Assembly: GCA_965223215.1 (NCBI GenBank)
Contig: CBDCVZ010000010.1
Coordinates: 4,216,001 to 4,280,000 of the forward strand
Source: JABDMH01 sp965223215
Lineage (GTDB): Bacteria; Bacteroidota; Bacteroidia; Chitinophagales; Saprospiraceae
DNA: 64,000 nt
Reading direction: 5' to 3'
Part shown: positions 7,856-17,119 of the stretch, piece by piece
Layout: every line of letters starts with the position of its first letter
Position numbering within the stretch: position 1 is the stretch's first letter
The notes under the pieces: generated by a model
What the model saw: only the letters and a program-made list of their open reading frames with translations
Databases searched by the model: none
What the model was told of the DNA's origin: nothing
Program-made: the position numbers and the translations under genes

Positions 7856-9397
7856 TTATAGTGTCCGATTAACACCTATCGAAATACTGCGTGAATTGAT
7901 CTCAATCTTGTTATGGCCCAACTCACCTCGGTGGTGCTGCTGAATCATGGCTTCGAAAAATACGGACCAGTTCTCAAAGAATTTAATCTCTGTTCCAATG
8001 GCGTAATTCAGAGAGTAGTACATATCATTTCTGGTATTGCCATGGTCTGTCAACAGGCCGCCATTGAATTTTTCGTTATAACTCCGGCTCGATCTAGATG
8101 CTAATGGCTGCTCATATTGAGCGTAAATTGAACCATGAGCCGTAGCTCCAGCTTTTAGATAGACATCAAAGTAACGATTGCTTACTGGCACGACTCGCAG
8201 ATTAAGGGGAACTTGAATTTTATGGACTTCCATGTTGGATCTTTCTCCGTAGAACCCGAGTTTTTCGTAGGCGACTCCAAAATCAAATCCCAGCATGCCA
8301 GATTGAATACTGGTAGCCAATCCTGTCCCCCCAATGGTAACTGACTGGACATGTTTCCTATTGGAAGACTGTATCTGACGAATCGAGTGTTCACTGATCT
8401 GTCGGTACAGTCCAATTCGCGTGGTGAGGGTTTTTGCTTTGCGAATGCGCGGTGCCACAGCAGCCAAAGAAATTGGCATGTCTTCGTGCATGATCATTTG
8501 CACATCTAAGGTTGGCAACCCGACCAAAGATTCACTCATGAGATCTCCCGTCAAATTATGCCGGTCTGACTGAACAGCCAGATCCTTTCCAGAAATGGTG
8601 GCAATCGGCCTCTTGTTTCTCGGTACCTTTTTAAAGTCCGTATCTCGAAGAGCAAACAATCTGCGTTGGTCACCCTGCAGTTGTATTTCTCGTCGATCCA
8701 AAAACGGAATCGCAGGGACTATTGCAATCCTAGAAGCTGTGCTCATTGCTTCTGCGGTTGTCTCAGCCGCCTGTGCCAGCTCCTTTTCTTCCTGAATTTC
8801 TTTGGCAGAAAACGTTTCATTTGCTGGTTGGACCATGGTAGGGGTGGTTGCGGGGTTTGGTTGGTGATCTGCCGTAGCTTTGTGGGCATTGGTCAATGAC
8901 TCGCTCGTGTTCTCAGCATCGAGCATTGCCATATGTTGGCGCTCCATCACGGGCACTTCCTCCTGTGTTGCGGGTACCCCTTCGTGGATAAATCGTACTG
9001 CGGTGATGATGGCCAGAAGAATGATTGCCGCTTCCACAACCTTGAGGGCAATTAGTTTTCTTCGATAATCCAGTCGATCTAGTCGATCACTAAGTACTTT
9101 CCAGGTTGCAGGACTGTAGGGAACCGATAGGTTGGCCACCGCCTCGCGAGCCGCCTGATCAACCTCTAGCACGACTTCCTGATCGATTCTCTGTTCCAGT
9201 TGATCCCATGACGCCGCATTGTATGGTACGGAAAGATTTGCCAATGCAAGCCGAGCCGTTTCATCCACCTCGCGGACAGTTTCCTGATCCATCCGTTGCT
9301 CCAATTGATCCCAAGTATTGGAGTCAAAGGGTACCTGAAGGTCTTTCAGCGAGCCCTTGATGAATTGATCAAATTCGTTCTCTAAACTATTTTTCAT
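7856..9397 (-). CDS. Membrane-tethered barrel-like protein with three 35-residue repeats (candidate anti-sigma partner)
   Basis: 513 residues. The N-terminal cytoplasmic part holds three copies of a repeat around W29, W64 and W99, spaced exactly 35 residues apart (VPFDSNTWDQLEQRMDQE / VPYNAASWDQLEQRIDQE / VPYSPATWKVLSDRLD). A single membrane helix follows at about 116-135. A low-complexity linker (about 140-230) leads to a C-terminal region (about 320-513) of alternating beta strands like small Bacteroidota outer-membrane barrels (FDFGVAYEKLGFYG, IQVPLNLRVVP, YFDVYLKAGATAHGSIYAQY). The start overlaps the ECF sigma gene by 11 bases. This layout, sigma then a protein with a cytoplasmic repeat domain and one helix, suggests an anti-sigma role for the repeats. 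Function is inferred. Confidence 0.75.
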   Translation of the reverse strand: MKNSLENEFDQFIKGSLKDLQVPFDSNTWDQLEQRMDQETVREVDETARLALANLSVPYNAASWDQLEQRIDQEVVLEVDQAAREAVANLSVPYSPATWKVLSDRLDRLDYRRKLIALKVVEAAIILLAIITAVRFIHEGVPATQEEVPVMERQHMAMLDAENTSESLTNAHKATADHQPNPATTPTMVQPANETFSAKEIQEEKELAQAAETTAEAMSTASRIAIVPAIPFLDRREIQLQGDQRRLFALRDTDFKKVPRNKRPIATISGKDLAVQSDRHNLTGDLMSESLVGLPTLDVQMIMHEDMPISLAAVAPRIRKAKTLTTRIGLYRQISEHSIRQIQSSNRKHVQSVTIGGTGLATSIQSGMLGFDFGVAYEKLGFYGERSNMEVHKIQVPLNLRVVPVSNRYFDVYLKAGATAHGSIYAQYEQPLASRSSRSYNEKFNGGLLTDHGNTRNDMYYSLNYAIGTEIKFFENWSVFFEAMIQQHHRGELGHNKIEINSRSISIGVNRTL

Positions 9398-9950
9398 GTA
9401 CCTGAGATATCCGATGAATATGTGCTTGTAACTTAAGCCTGGCTTTCACCAGGTTTGATCGTGATGTACTTTCGGAGATGCTCAGTTCGTCTGCGATCTC
9501 CTTGTGTGAAAAGCCCTCTATCACATACATATTGAAAACGGTGCGGTAGGCGGGACTTAGTTCTTGGATGGCCGCCAGAATCTCCTGTTCTCCACAAATA
9601 CTAACGGCATCTATCTCCCCTCCACTCAAATTGTATGCCTGTTCTATGTCATCTGTGCGACGACGTGACTTTTTCCGATAGTAATCGATTGAGGTATTAA
9701 TCATTATTCTTCGAATCCAAGCACTCAGTGAAGTGCCTGGCTTATACTTTGCGATGTTTCTGAAAACCTTAATAAAACCTTCATGCAATATATCCAAAGC
9801 CTCATCTTGATCACCTGCATACCGTAGGCAAACGCCCATCATCGAACCATAGTGCTCCACATAGAGCTGTTTTTGGGCCCACTTCTCCTTTCTGATACAG
9901 GCGGCTATGAAGTCGCGCTCTTGATGTTCAACTTTCAATACAAAGTCCAT
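9387..9950 (-). CDS. ECF-type RNA polymerase sigma-70 factor
   Basis: 187 residues with sigma-70 region 2 (about 28-95: YAGDQDEALDILHEGFIKVFRNI, then LSAWIRRIMINTSIDYYRKKSR) and region 4 (about 125-180: LSPAYRTVFNMYVIEGFSHKEIADELSISESTSRSNL...). No region 1.1 or 3, so it belongs to the extracytoplasmic-function group. It directs RNA polymerase to a special promoter set. The stop codon lies inside the next gene, a membrane protein that may control it. A 9-bp inverted repeat ends 8 bases before the start codon and could be an operator or hairpin for autoregulation. Confidence 0.93.
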   Translation of the reverse strand: MDFVLKVEHQERDFIAACIRKEKWAQKQLYVEHYGSMMGVCLRYAGDQDEALDILHEGFIKVFRNIAKYKPGTSLSAWIRRIMINTSIDYYRKKSRRRTDDIEQAYNLSGGEIDAVSICGEQEILAAIQELSPAYRTVFNMYVIEGFSHKEIADELSISESTSRSNLVKARLKLQAHIHRISQVHEK

Positions 9951-9957
9951 GCAATTC

Positions 9958-9987
9958 CAGCTAAATGTTGGATCCTCAATTTAGCTG
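9958..9987 (-). promoter_or_regulatory. Perfect 9-bp inverted repeat in the sigma-gene leader
   Basis: CAGCTAAAT (9958-9966) and ATTTAGCTG (9979-9987) are perfect inverted copies separated by 12 bases. On the minus strand the loop carries GAGGATCC. The repeat ends 8 bases before the start codon of the ECF sigma gene, so as RNA it could mask the ribosome site; as DNA it could be an operator. Confidence 0.45.
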
Positions 9988-10238
9988 ATTAAAAAACGCT
10001 TTCAAAAAAGCCTATGCTGCTTTAACAAAATCTTTTAGTGGCATGATCTGATAGGGCGGACAATATACACCTTCATCAATTTAGGTCCGTCTCATATGAA
10101 CTCACCGATTCGGTTACAGGACGGTTGACCCCATCAACCTAGCCAATGGTATCTCAACCTGCCAAAACTTTAGTGCTGTTTTAAGTACAATGCCATGCTT
10201 GTGAGTGTAATAAATTATTATATGTTACTTGCTAATCC

Positions 10239-10265
10239 TAAATTTGTTAGCGCAAAAACAGGAGG
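10239..10265 (+). promoter_or_regulatory. parC -7 element and strong Shine-Dalgarno
   Basis: TAAATTTG at 10239-10246 is an exact TAnnTTTG match; no clear TTTG is seen at -33. AGGAGG at 10260-10265 lies 12 bases before the ATG at 10278. The predicted leader is about 25-30 bases. A strong AGGAGG is notable here because most starts in this window lack one. Confidence 0.5.
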
Positions 10266-10277
10266 AAAAACCAATCT

Positions 10278-12875
10278 ATGGCCAAGGTTAAGAATGTTGA
10301 TTTGGGAAGCAATGGAAATGGTGACATCCACAGTCTAAAGGGGATGTACAAAAACTACTTCTTAGACTATGCCTCGTATGTCATTCTAGAACGAGCCGTA
10401 CCGAGTATTGAAGATGGTCTGAAGCCGGTGCAGCGCCGAATTCTGCATGCCATGAAGGAAATGGATGATGGAAGGTTTCACAAAGTGGCAAATATCATTG
10501 GCCAAACCATGCAGTTCCATCCACATGGAGATGCCGCTATCGGAGATGCCTTGGTCAAATTGGGTCAGCACGACATCCTGATTGAAACACAAGGCAACTG
10601 GGGTGATACACGTACGGGTGATTCTGCAGCAGCACCCCGGTACATTGAAGCGAGGCTCAGCAAATTTGCACTTCATATTGCCTTTAACAAAGATACCACT
10701 GAATGGCAACTTTCTTACGATGGTCGCAAAAACGAACCCATCAATTTGCCCATGAAATTCCCCTTACTCCTGGCCCAGGGGGTAGAAGGCATTGCAGTCG
10801 GTTTATCTACGAAGATCATGCCGCACAATGTTGGAGAGCTGATAAAGGCTTCGATTAAGATTCTGGAAGACAAGAAATTCACCCTCTATCCAGATTTTGC
10901 GACAGGTGGATCGATTGATGTCAGTGAGTACTCCAATGGCAAGCGAGGTGGCAAACTGCTCAATCGTGCCAAACTCGAAAAGCGCGATAAGAACACCATT
11001 ATCATCACAGAACTCCCTTATGGAGTGACGACCACCTCACTAATTGACAGTATCGTCAAAGCCAATGATAAAGGCAAAATTAAGATCAAGAAAGTGGTGG
11101 ATAACACCGCGCAGCATGTCGAAATAATGATAGACCTTCCTTCAGGGGTCTCACCGGATCTTACGATTGATGCTTTGTATGCTTTTACGAACTGCAGCAT
11201 CTCAATTTCTCCGAATGCTTGTGTGATCGTGGACAACAAGCCACATTTTCTTTCCGTAAATGAAATTCTACGTCTCTCAACCTTACATACCAAGGATCTC
11301 CTACGGCAGGAGCTTGAAATTAAACAAGACGACATTGAGCGCAAATGGCATAATGCCAGCCTAGAAAAGATCTTCATAGAAAACCGGGTTTACCACGAGA
11401 TTGAGGAGTGTGAAACTTGGGAAGCCGTGATTCAAACGATTGATGACGAAATGCGCCGGTATATTGTGGATTCGACCGAAACGCCAAAAAAAGGGGATGC
11501 ACGTTTACAGCTAAAAAGACCTTTCACCCAAGAGGACATTGTGCGCTTAACGGAGATAAAGATCAAGCGCATTTCGAAATACAATTCGTTTAGAGCGGAG
11601 GAATATTTGCATCAATTGGAAGCTGAGCTGGCAGAAACGAGACACCATCTCAAACACCTAACCGAGTTTGCGATTGCCTATTTCGAAGATCTGTACGCAA
11701 AATATGGCAAGGATCGACCTCGTCGCACGGAGATCACCTCCTTTGACCAGATCAACGTGGTGCAGGTGGCTGCCAACAACGTAAAACTCTACGCCAATTA
11801 TAAAGATGGATTTATCGGCTTCGGACTAAAAAAAGATGCTGAAATTCGTGAGTGCTCAGATATTGACGACATTATTGCCTTTAAGAAAGACGGCACATTC
11901 CGTGTCTCCAGGATAGGTGACAAAGTATTTATGGGTAAGAATATTATTCATACCGATGTATGGAAGAAGGGGGATGATCGCACGACCTACAACATGATTT
12001 ACGTGGACGGGGCAACAGGTAGGGCGATGGGTAAAAGATTCAATGTAACCGCCATCACAAGAGATAAGGATTACCATCTCACCACGGGTGCCAAAGGGTC
12101 TCGGGTGCTTTATTTTACAGCTCAACCCAATGGTGAGACTGAGATCGTCCGCATCCAGCTGTCACCAGGGAGCCGAGCCAAGAAAAAGGTCTTTGAATTT
12201 GATTTTGACCATTTAGACATCAAGGGACGTGGCTCCAAGGGGAATATCATCACTCGATATCCCGTGCGGAAAATTGACCAACTTGAGGTTGGACAATCCA
12301 CTTTGGGTGCCCTCAAAGTCTGGGTTGATCCCGCCAGTGGTCGTTTTAATACCGAGGAACGGGGTAAATATTTAGGAGAATTTGATACTGGTGATTTGAT
12401 CATTTCTCTCTATGAAGATGGCACCTATCAATTGACACCTCCAGACCCAGTGTTGAAAGTTGAAATCAAGGGATTGCTATGTGTCTCAAAGTTGTCCGAA
12501 AATACAATAATCAGTGTTGTGTACTACGATGGGGAAAAGGAATGGTCGATGGTCAAGCGATTTAAAGTGGAAACCAGCAGTTTACACGAACGCGTATATT
12601 TTTTGACCGAGCACCCAAAATCCCGCCTAATTTTTGCCAGCACCGATGAAAATGTACACATCGAATACTACTTCATGCGCAATAAACAGAAGGAGGTGTG
12701 GAATGTGCAATTAGATGAGTTTATTGACGTGAAAGGTTGGAAAGCTCGCGGTAATAAATTAAGTGACTATGTGGTCAAGGGTGTCACACTGGTCGAGGAT
12801 GAAGCAGATACTGATGATAACGATTTGCCGGACGAAAATTATCAGGCCGGCGATACCATAGAGTTTGACTTTTAG
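10278..12875 (+). CDS. parC: DNA topoisomerase IV subunit A
   Basis: 865 residues of the type IIA topoisomerase A-subunit family. The breakage-reunion core (about 20-480) contains EDGLKPVQRRILHAM, FHPHGDAAIGDALVKLGQ and the catalytic tyrosine Y122 in AAPRYIEARLSKF, which forms the covalent link to DNA. A coiled region (about 440-490) and a C-terminal domain with degenerate beta-blades follow, ending in an acidic tail (DEADTDDNDLPDENYQ). The short, non-canonical C-terminal domain without a clear GyrA-box points to ParC rather than GyrA. ParC pairs with ParE to unlink daughter chromosomes; parE is not adjacent in this window. The start has an AGGAGG ribosome site. Confidence 0.93.
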   Translation: MAKVKNVDLGSNGNGDIHSLKGMYKNYFLDYASYVILERAVPSIEDGLKPVQRRILHAMKEMDDGRFHKVANIIGQTMQFHPHGDAAIGDALVKLGQHDILIETQGNWGDTRTGDSAAAPRYIEARLSKFALHIAFNKDTTEWQLSYDGRKNEPINLPMKFPLLLAQGVEGIAVGLSTKIMPHNVGELIKASIKILEDKKFTLYPDFATGGSIDVSEYSNGKRGGKLLNRAKLEKRDKNTIIITELPYGVTTTSLIDSIVKANDKGKIKIKKVVDNTAQHVEIMIDLPSGVSPDLTIDALYAFTNCSISISPNACVIVDNKPHFLSVNEILRLSTLHTKDLLRQELEIKQDDIERKWHNASLEKIFIENRVYHEIEECETWEAVIQTIDDEMRRYIVDSTETPKKGDARLQLKRPFTQEDIVRLTEIKIKRISKYNSFRAEEYLHQLEAELAETRHHLKHLTEFAIAYFEDLYAKYGKDRPRRTEITSFDQINVVQVAANNVKLYANYKDGFIGFGLKKDAEIRECSDIDDIIAFKKDGTFRVSRIGDKVFMGKNIIHTDVWKKGDDRTTYNMIYVDGATGRAMGKRFNVTAITRDKDYHLTTGAKGSRVLYFTAQPNGETEIVRIQLSPGSRAKKKVFEFDFDHLDIKGRGSKGNIITRYPVRKIDQLEVGQSTLGALKVWVDPASGRFNTEERGKYLGEFDTGDLIISLYEDGTYQLTPPDPVLKVEIKGLLCVSKLSENTIISVVYYDGEKEWSMVKRFKVETSSLHERVYFLTEHPKSRLIFASTDENVHIEYYFMRNKQKEVWNVQLDEFIDVKGWKARGNKLSDYVVKGVTLVEDEADTDDNDLPDENYQAGDTIEFDF

Positions 12876-12972
12876 TCGTTAGCTGGTGTGGTTTCTTCTA
12901 AGTGGCGATCAAGATCTATTCCCACTTGTCGTCAGTGACCATACCATTCCATGCTGGCTTAGCACATAGCAG

Positions 12973-13026
12973 CCCGCTGCATTGATGTACCCTGAATCAT
13001 TCACTATGCAGCTCCTTTACAGCGGG
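12973..13026. repeat. Two mutually exclusive 7-bp stems downstream of parC
   Basis: GCTGCAT (12976-12982) can pair with ATGCAGC (13006-13012), while CCCGCTG (12973-12979) can pair with CAGCGGG (13020-13026). The two stems share bases, so only one can form. The second ends in GGGTTT, weakly terminator-like. The layout could be an imperfect parC terminator or chance. Confidence 0.25.
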
Positions 13027-13102
13027 TTTCACCATCCGACTTTCAAATGCACCAAGTCCAACCGCAGGCTGGTTTATCTACAGAAGATCATATCTTGAGC
13101 GC

Positions 13103-14764
13103 ATGCAAAATTACCACCACATCCTCGTACTCTTATGCATCGCAGCATCCTTATCATTGAAAAATATCAGCTCGCCTCACCGCACGTATCCATCAGCCAC
13201 CTATGAAGATTTGGTTGATCTATTTCAAGCCTGGCGATCGTTCGAACGACCGCCGATGCGTGACGGGGCACCAGATTACACCGATGCCACCTTCGAACTG
13301 CGACAGACACATTTTGAAGCACTGAAAATTAAGTTGCATGAGCTTGACACCACTGGTTGGTCGATTGCGGAACAAGTGGATTGGCATATAGTGTGGGCTG
13401 AGATGAATGGCTATGATTTTAACCGCAGAGTACTACAGCCCTGGGCCCGGGATCCAGCATTTTACAAATCGCTTTGGATGGCCCGGAGTGATGTACCAGC
13501 TCACGAAGGACCAACGCATCATGCAACCACTGAGATTTGGACCTATCAATTCCCGGTGCAAGGCGACCAGCGCAAACGACTCTTGAGCGATCTTGCTGTC
13601 ATCCCAGCGTTGAACCGTCAAGCCCAGCTGAACCTAACCGGAAATGCCAAAGATCTGTGGATCGCGGGTATTCGTGATATTGCCACGCAAAGCTCAAACC
13701 TATCCGATCTGCTGGAGTACGAGGGTGTTGCACAAGACTCATCTTTACAGGAGGCGATTGAGAGGGCCATTTCATCAACCGATGAATTTAAAGTTTGGCT
13801 TCGTGACCAGGCCCGGACAAAAACAGGACCGTCCGGAATCGGCAGACAAAACTATACCTGGTACTTGCAAAATGTGCATTTGGTACCACTCACCTGGGCA
13901 GATGAAGTGATGATTCTAAAACGTGAATTGGCTCGTGCCTGGTCCTCTCTAAAGCTAGAAGAGCACCGCAATCGTCATCTTCCACCATTGGTGGATGCCA
14001 ACAGCAAAGAGGCCTATGACCAAATGGCAGCTCGCGGAGCCGCAAGTTTACTGAGATTTCTTGATGAGCAGGAAATTGTAACCGTCAAGGACTATTTTAA
14101 GCCGGCATTAGAGGCACAGCTGGGTCAATACATCCCCAGAGATGAAAGGAATTTCTTTTGGATTGCCACACATTACGATCCACGGCCACTCTACTCCCAT
14201 TTTTACCATTGGTTTGAACTAGCCCGGATGGATCTTGAACCTCATCAAAGTCCCATTAGACGAGGGCCCCTTCTCTACAATATCTTTGACTCACGTAACG
14301 AAGGAGTGGCCACTGCTGTTGAGGAGATGTTCATGCAGGCAGGCCTCTATGACGAAGATCCCCGCGTACGAGAAATTGTCTACATCATGATTGCGCAGCG
14401 AGCAGCCCGTGGTTTGGGATCACTTTATGCTCACTCAAATGAAATGACGATGGAAGATGCCGGTGGCATCCATTCGGAATACACGCCACGTGGTTGGATG
14501 AAAACCGAAAAAGAATTGCTGCTGTTTGAGCAACATCTCTATTTACGGCAGCCGGGATATGGCACCAGCTACATCACTGGGAAACACCTGGTTGAAAATA
14601 CGATGGCTGAGTCGGCACGCCAGAACGAACTAACTGGTACTGAGTTTAGTGTACGTACCTTCTTTGATCAATTAAATCAGATGGGAAACATTCCGATTTC
14701 ACTGGGACACTGGGAGATGACCGGGGATGGTAGTCTCTTACTTAACGTAATAAATAGCAAGTAG
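13103..14764 (+). CDS. DUF885-like secreted protein lacking the usual metal motif
   Basis: 553 residues with an N-terminal signal peptide (hydrophobic residues 6-20). The C-terminal half resembles DUF885 proteins: NEGVATAVEEMFMQAGL matches the EGWALYAE-type block and QPGYGTSYITGKHLV matches the conserved PGQxxxYxxGK block. Ordinary members carry HExxPGHH before the EGW block. Here the equivalent stretch reads LYSHFYHWFELARM, so the canonical metal-binding glutamate and His pair are not in place. It may therefore be a non-catalytic or divergent member. It would act in the periplasm or on the surface. It stands alone, preceded by a 227-base gap after parC and followed by a long non-coding stretch. 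Confidence 0.65.
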   Translation: MQNYHHILVLLCIAASLSLKNISSPHRTYPSATYEDLVDLFQAWRSFERPPMRDGAPDYTDATFELRQTHFEALKIKLHELDTTGWSIAEQVDWHIVWAEMNGYDFNRRVLQPWARDPAFYKSLWMARSDVPAHEGPTHHATTEIWTYQFPVQGDQRKRLLSDLAVIPALNRQAQLNLTGNAKDLWIAGIRDIATQSSNLSDLLEYEGVAQDSSLQEAIERAISSTDEFKVWLRDQARTKTGPSGIGRQNYTWYLQNVHLVPLTWADEVMILKRELARAWSSLKLEEHRNRHLPPLVDANSKEAYDQMAARGAASLLRFLDEQEIVTVKDYFKPALEAQLGQYIPRDERNFFWIATHYDPRPLYSHFYHWFELARMDLEPHQSPIRRGPLLYNIFDSRNEGVATAVEEMFMQAGLYDEDPRVREIVYIMIAQRAARGLGSLYAHSNEMTMEDAGGIHSEYTPRGWMKTEKELLLFEQHLYLRQPGYGTSYITGKHLVENTMAESARQNELTGTEFSVRTFFDQLNQMGNIPISLGHWEMTGDGSLLLNVINSK

Positions 14765-15515
14765 CGAAAGGCGGGATTTCGCAAAGGATAAAAATCGTAA
14801 AGTACTACCCGTTCTGTGTTTCTTACCTGGGGTATCAGGTTACTACTCGTTTAGATTTACCGGGTGCGAAATTTAAACCATTCCCACCGATCAACCTTTA
14901 GAGAAATAGACCTTCGCGAAGGTAGGATGGTGCTTAGTGTCTGTCCTCCCGATCAAAGCTTGAAAAGAGTTTTCAGCAAAAGATGTCGAGACCAATGCAA
15001 ATAATTTTCAAAAATTCTCACTGTTTTTTGCTAAGCTCATCAGCAGCTGGTAAAATAATTCATACAGAATATGTATCATATTTAATTATTTGAATTTCAA
15101 CAAGCAGAAATTAAAACAGGTTTTATAGTAAATAATTATATAATATATGTAATTAATTGTTAGGGAATTTTTATTGACACCCCTGCCCAGCTACAAGGCA
15201 CACGAGTACAGCATCTTAGCACCAAATTGTTTAGTTTTACTCTGTCTTAACGTTCTTTGACCAGATTCGATTACTAACAGTTAATTTCTAAATCAATACA
15301 AATCCTTCTACAATCTTTGGAAGGTATTGATCAATGTTAGAAAAGAAATTACCGAGTTTTTAAATCTCTTTGATCCTATATTTTCCCCAATGTTAGCCTA
15401 GATAGAGTTGCAGCTCTTAAAGGTATGTTAGTAGGATCTGATGGGCGTGGAAATTTTTCTGTGATCGAATCAATTACAAAGAGGACGGAGCATCGATAGA
15501 TGATAGCGTTTTGCC
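14765..15515. other. Long convergent non-coding stretch
   Basis: 751 bases between two convergent genes. I find no open frame with a plausible start, no recognisable gene remnant and no tRNA. The part from about 15000 to 15170 is very AT-rich. The only sharp signal is the 14-bp palindrome at 14910-14923. A 6-bp stem GCGAAA/TTTCGC follows the upstream stop (14764-14782) but has no T-run. Confidence 0.5.
14910..14923. repeat. Perfect 14-bp palindrome ACCTTCGCGAAGGT
   Basis: The sequence equals its own reverse complement over 14 bases. It lies in a non-coding region about 150 bases after the DUF885-like gene. It could be a protein-binding site or part of a terminator hairpin, although no T-run follows. 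Confidence 0.4.
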
Positions 15516-17027
15516 CTAGTGAAATTTATTGTCGAGAGATTCGAGCGCGTATTCCCACAGATGTTCATAGGGAATAATTTCAATTTCGAAAGGTTGGTCC
15601 GCTTTTTCAAGGGGATAACGTTCTAGCTTTCTTAATAGCACATTGGTATGCCTTTTTACAGCGGTCGCATGATACTGTCTTTTTGGGATCTGTAGCAGCA
15701 TCTTGATGAAGCAGCTCGAGCGATAATTACTACCTTTCTTTAGATACCGTGAGGTGTATTTTTCAATGGCTTCAATTCGATCATTTACTAAATCTCTTCT
15801 TTTTGTTTGGATTAGTATTAGAATTTGAATGACCAAAATTGGAATGTTTAGGCCTTGTTTGTCTAGTGAATAGACCGGAACTTCATTCAAGAATTTTTGC
15901 AATCGGAATTTCTTGAGATCTCTTGCTTGTGCAGGATTAAATTTTCCAATTAATTGAAGGAAGAAGAGGTACGCGTCGTGGATTTTCCACATCTCAGCGC
16001 GGTTTTGTTGCTGATCGGAAAATGAGGGATGCCCAACGACCTGATTTCTCACCGAAACCGCTTTAGCATAGGCCTTGTCATGCATATAGAGTATAAAGGT
16101 GATGTTTTGGGAGTTGTACCATCGTAAGGAACCAGCCTCAAAGATCGAATTGCATTTCATCGCGAGAGACTGCCCTTCTTTGAAGTCTCTTAATTGAACA
16201 CAAGCCATCATTTTATAGTAATAAAATGCACCTATAAATTTCTCCGATACCGTTCCCTTAGCGGTAAAAAAGGAAATGGCACGATCACTTGATTCTAGTA
16301 TTCCCCGATGATTTGCTTTAAGAGTCTCTTGACGAAGGGCAATGAAATAGTACGAAAGGTGCAACTTATAGGAGTCCCATTTTTTGGTTAGTGGTTCAAG
16401 TTCTTGCAAATATTTTGCGCAGGTCTCCAGCACGGCCTCCTTCTTAACCACAGATCGATTCAGCATCGCACTAGTGTGTTCGTAGAATCCAACGGCCAAA
16501 TCCTCCGCTTCGCACAAGTCGAAATAAAATTTGACCAGATCCGCATATTTTAAATGCATGCGCAAATTCTTCTGGTGGATGGCGTAGTGGGTTCGTAAGA
16601 TTCGAGCGATTTCGAGGGAGATTTCACTGAATTCGAAATTCACCGATTTCTTCAAAGTTTTCCTAGCCAGGGATATGGCTGACCTCCTTGCATTGCGACC
16701 CAACAGTATTCTGATGGCCATCACATTTCGCTGACATGTGTAATAGGCTCTCTGAACGTCGTTGAACTTCGGGCTATTCACATCAATGAAAAAGGTGGTA
16801 TTGATCAAGCGATCCCGAAGTTTATTCTTAAGCTTTCGATATTGGCTGTAGCCAGGTTCCTTTCCGAAGTAGAAGTGTGCGGCTTCTTTATCATCCTTAA
16901 ACTCCCCTCTTAGCAGACGATCGTAAAAGTCGAAATAGCGCGATTTGCCTTCGTCTCGACCGACTATTTCAAGGTCTTTGATCTTATTTCGCGAGACCAC
17001 ATTAATAAGCTCTCTTAATTCCTCCAT
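15516..17027 (-). CDS. Hypothetical helical cytoplasmic protein (about 503 aa)
   Basis: I prefer the ATG at 17027 (MEELRELINVVSRNK); an in-frame extension to 17072 adds a hydrophobic, non-signal-like 15 residues. The protein is basic and almost wholly alpha-helical, with TPR-like helix pairs but no clean TPR consensus. N-terminal blocks such as YFDFYDRLLRGEFKDDKEAA and KLKNKLRDRLINTTFF look like a conserved module. No membrane segment or enzyme motif is seen. I do not recognise a characterised family. The gene is flanked by non-coding DNA on both sides, with a 19-bp near-palindrome in its divergent promoter region. Confidence 0.75.
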   Translation of the reverse strand: MEELRELINVVSRNKIKDLEIVGRDEGKSRYFDFYDRLLRGEFKDDKEAAHFYFGKEPGYSQYRKLKNKLRDRLINTTFFIDVNSPKFNDVQRAYYTCQRNVMAIRILLGRNARRSAISLARKTLKKSVNFEFSEISLEIARILRTHYAIHQKNLRMHLKYADLVKFYFDLCEAEDLAVGFYEHTSAMLNRSVVKKEAVLETCAKYLQELEPLTKKWDSYKLHLSYYFIALRQETLKANHRGILESSDRAISFFTAKGTVSEKFIGAFYYYKMMACVQLRDFKEGQSLAMKCNSIFEAGSLRWYNSQNITFILYMHDKAYAKAVSVRNQVVGHPSFSDQQQNRAEMWKIHDAYLFFLQLIGKFNPAQARDLKKFRLQKFLNEVPVYSLDKQGLNIPILVIQILILIQTKRRDLVNDRIEAIEKYTSRYLKKGSNYRSSCFIKMLLQIPKRQYHATAVKRHTNVLLRKLERYPLEKADQPFEIEIIPYEHLWEYALESLDNKFH

Positions 17028-17119
17028 TTTTCTTTCGCTATAAAACACTGAAAATGAGGAAGTAAGATACAAATCAAACTAAAAAAAAGCAAATTCTGAT
17101 AGGTACAAAATGTAGATAA

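Larger units (their letters stand above)
9951..10277. other. Divergent intergenic region between sigma factor and parC
   Basis: A 327-base non-coding stretch between two divergent genes. It holds the inverted repeat at 9958-9987 and the parC promoter and ribosome site near 10239-10265. I see no small ORF with a convincing start or structured RNA in the middle part (about 10000-10230). Confidence 0.5.

Noticed and set aside
9090..9330. A DNA-level tandem repeat or mobile element at the 105-base-spaced motif
   Set aside because: The period is 35 codons in frame within one gene and the copies differ at many silent sites, so it is a protein repeat.
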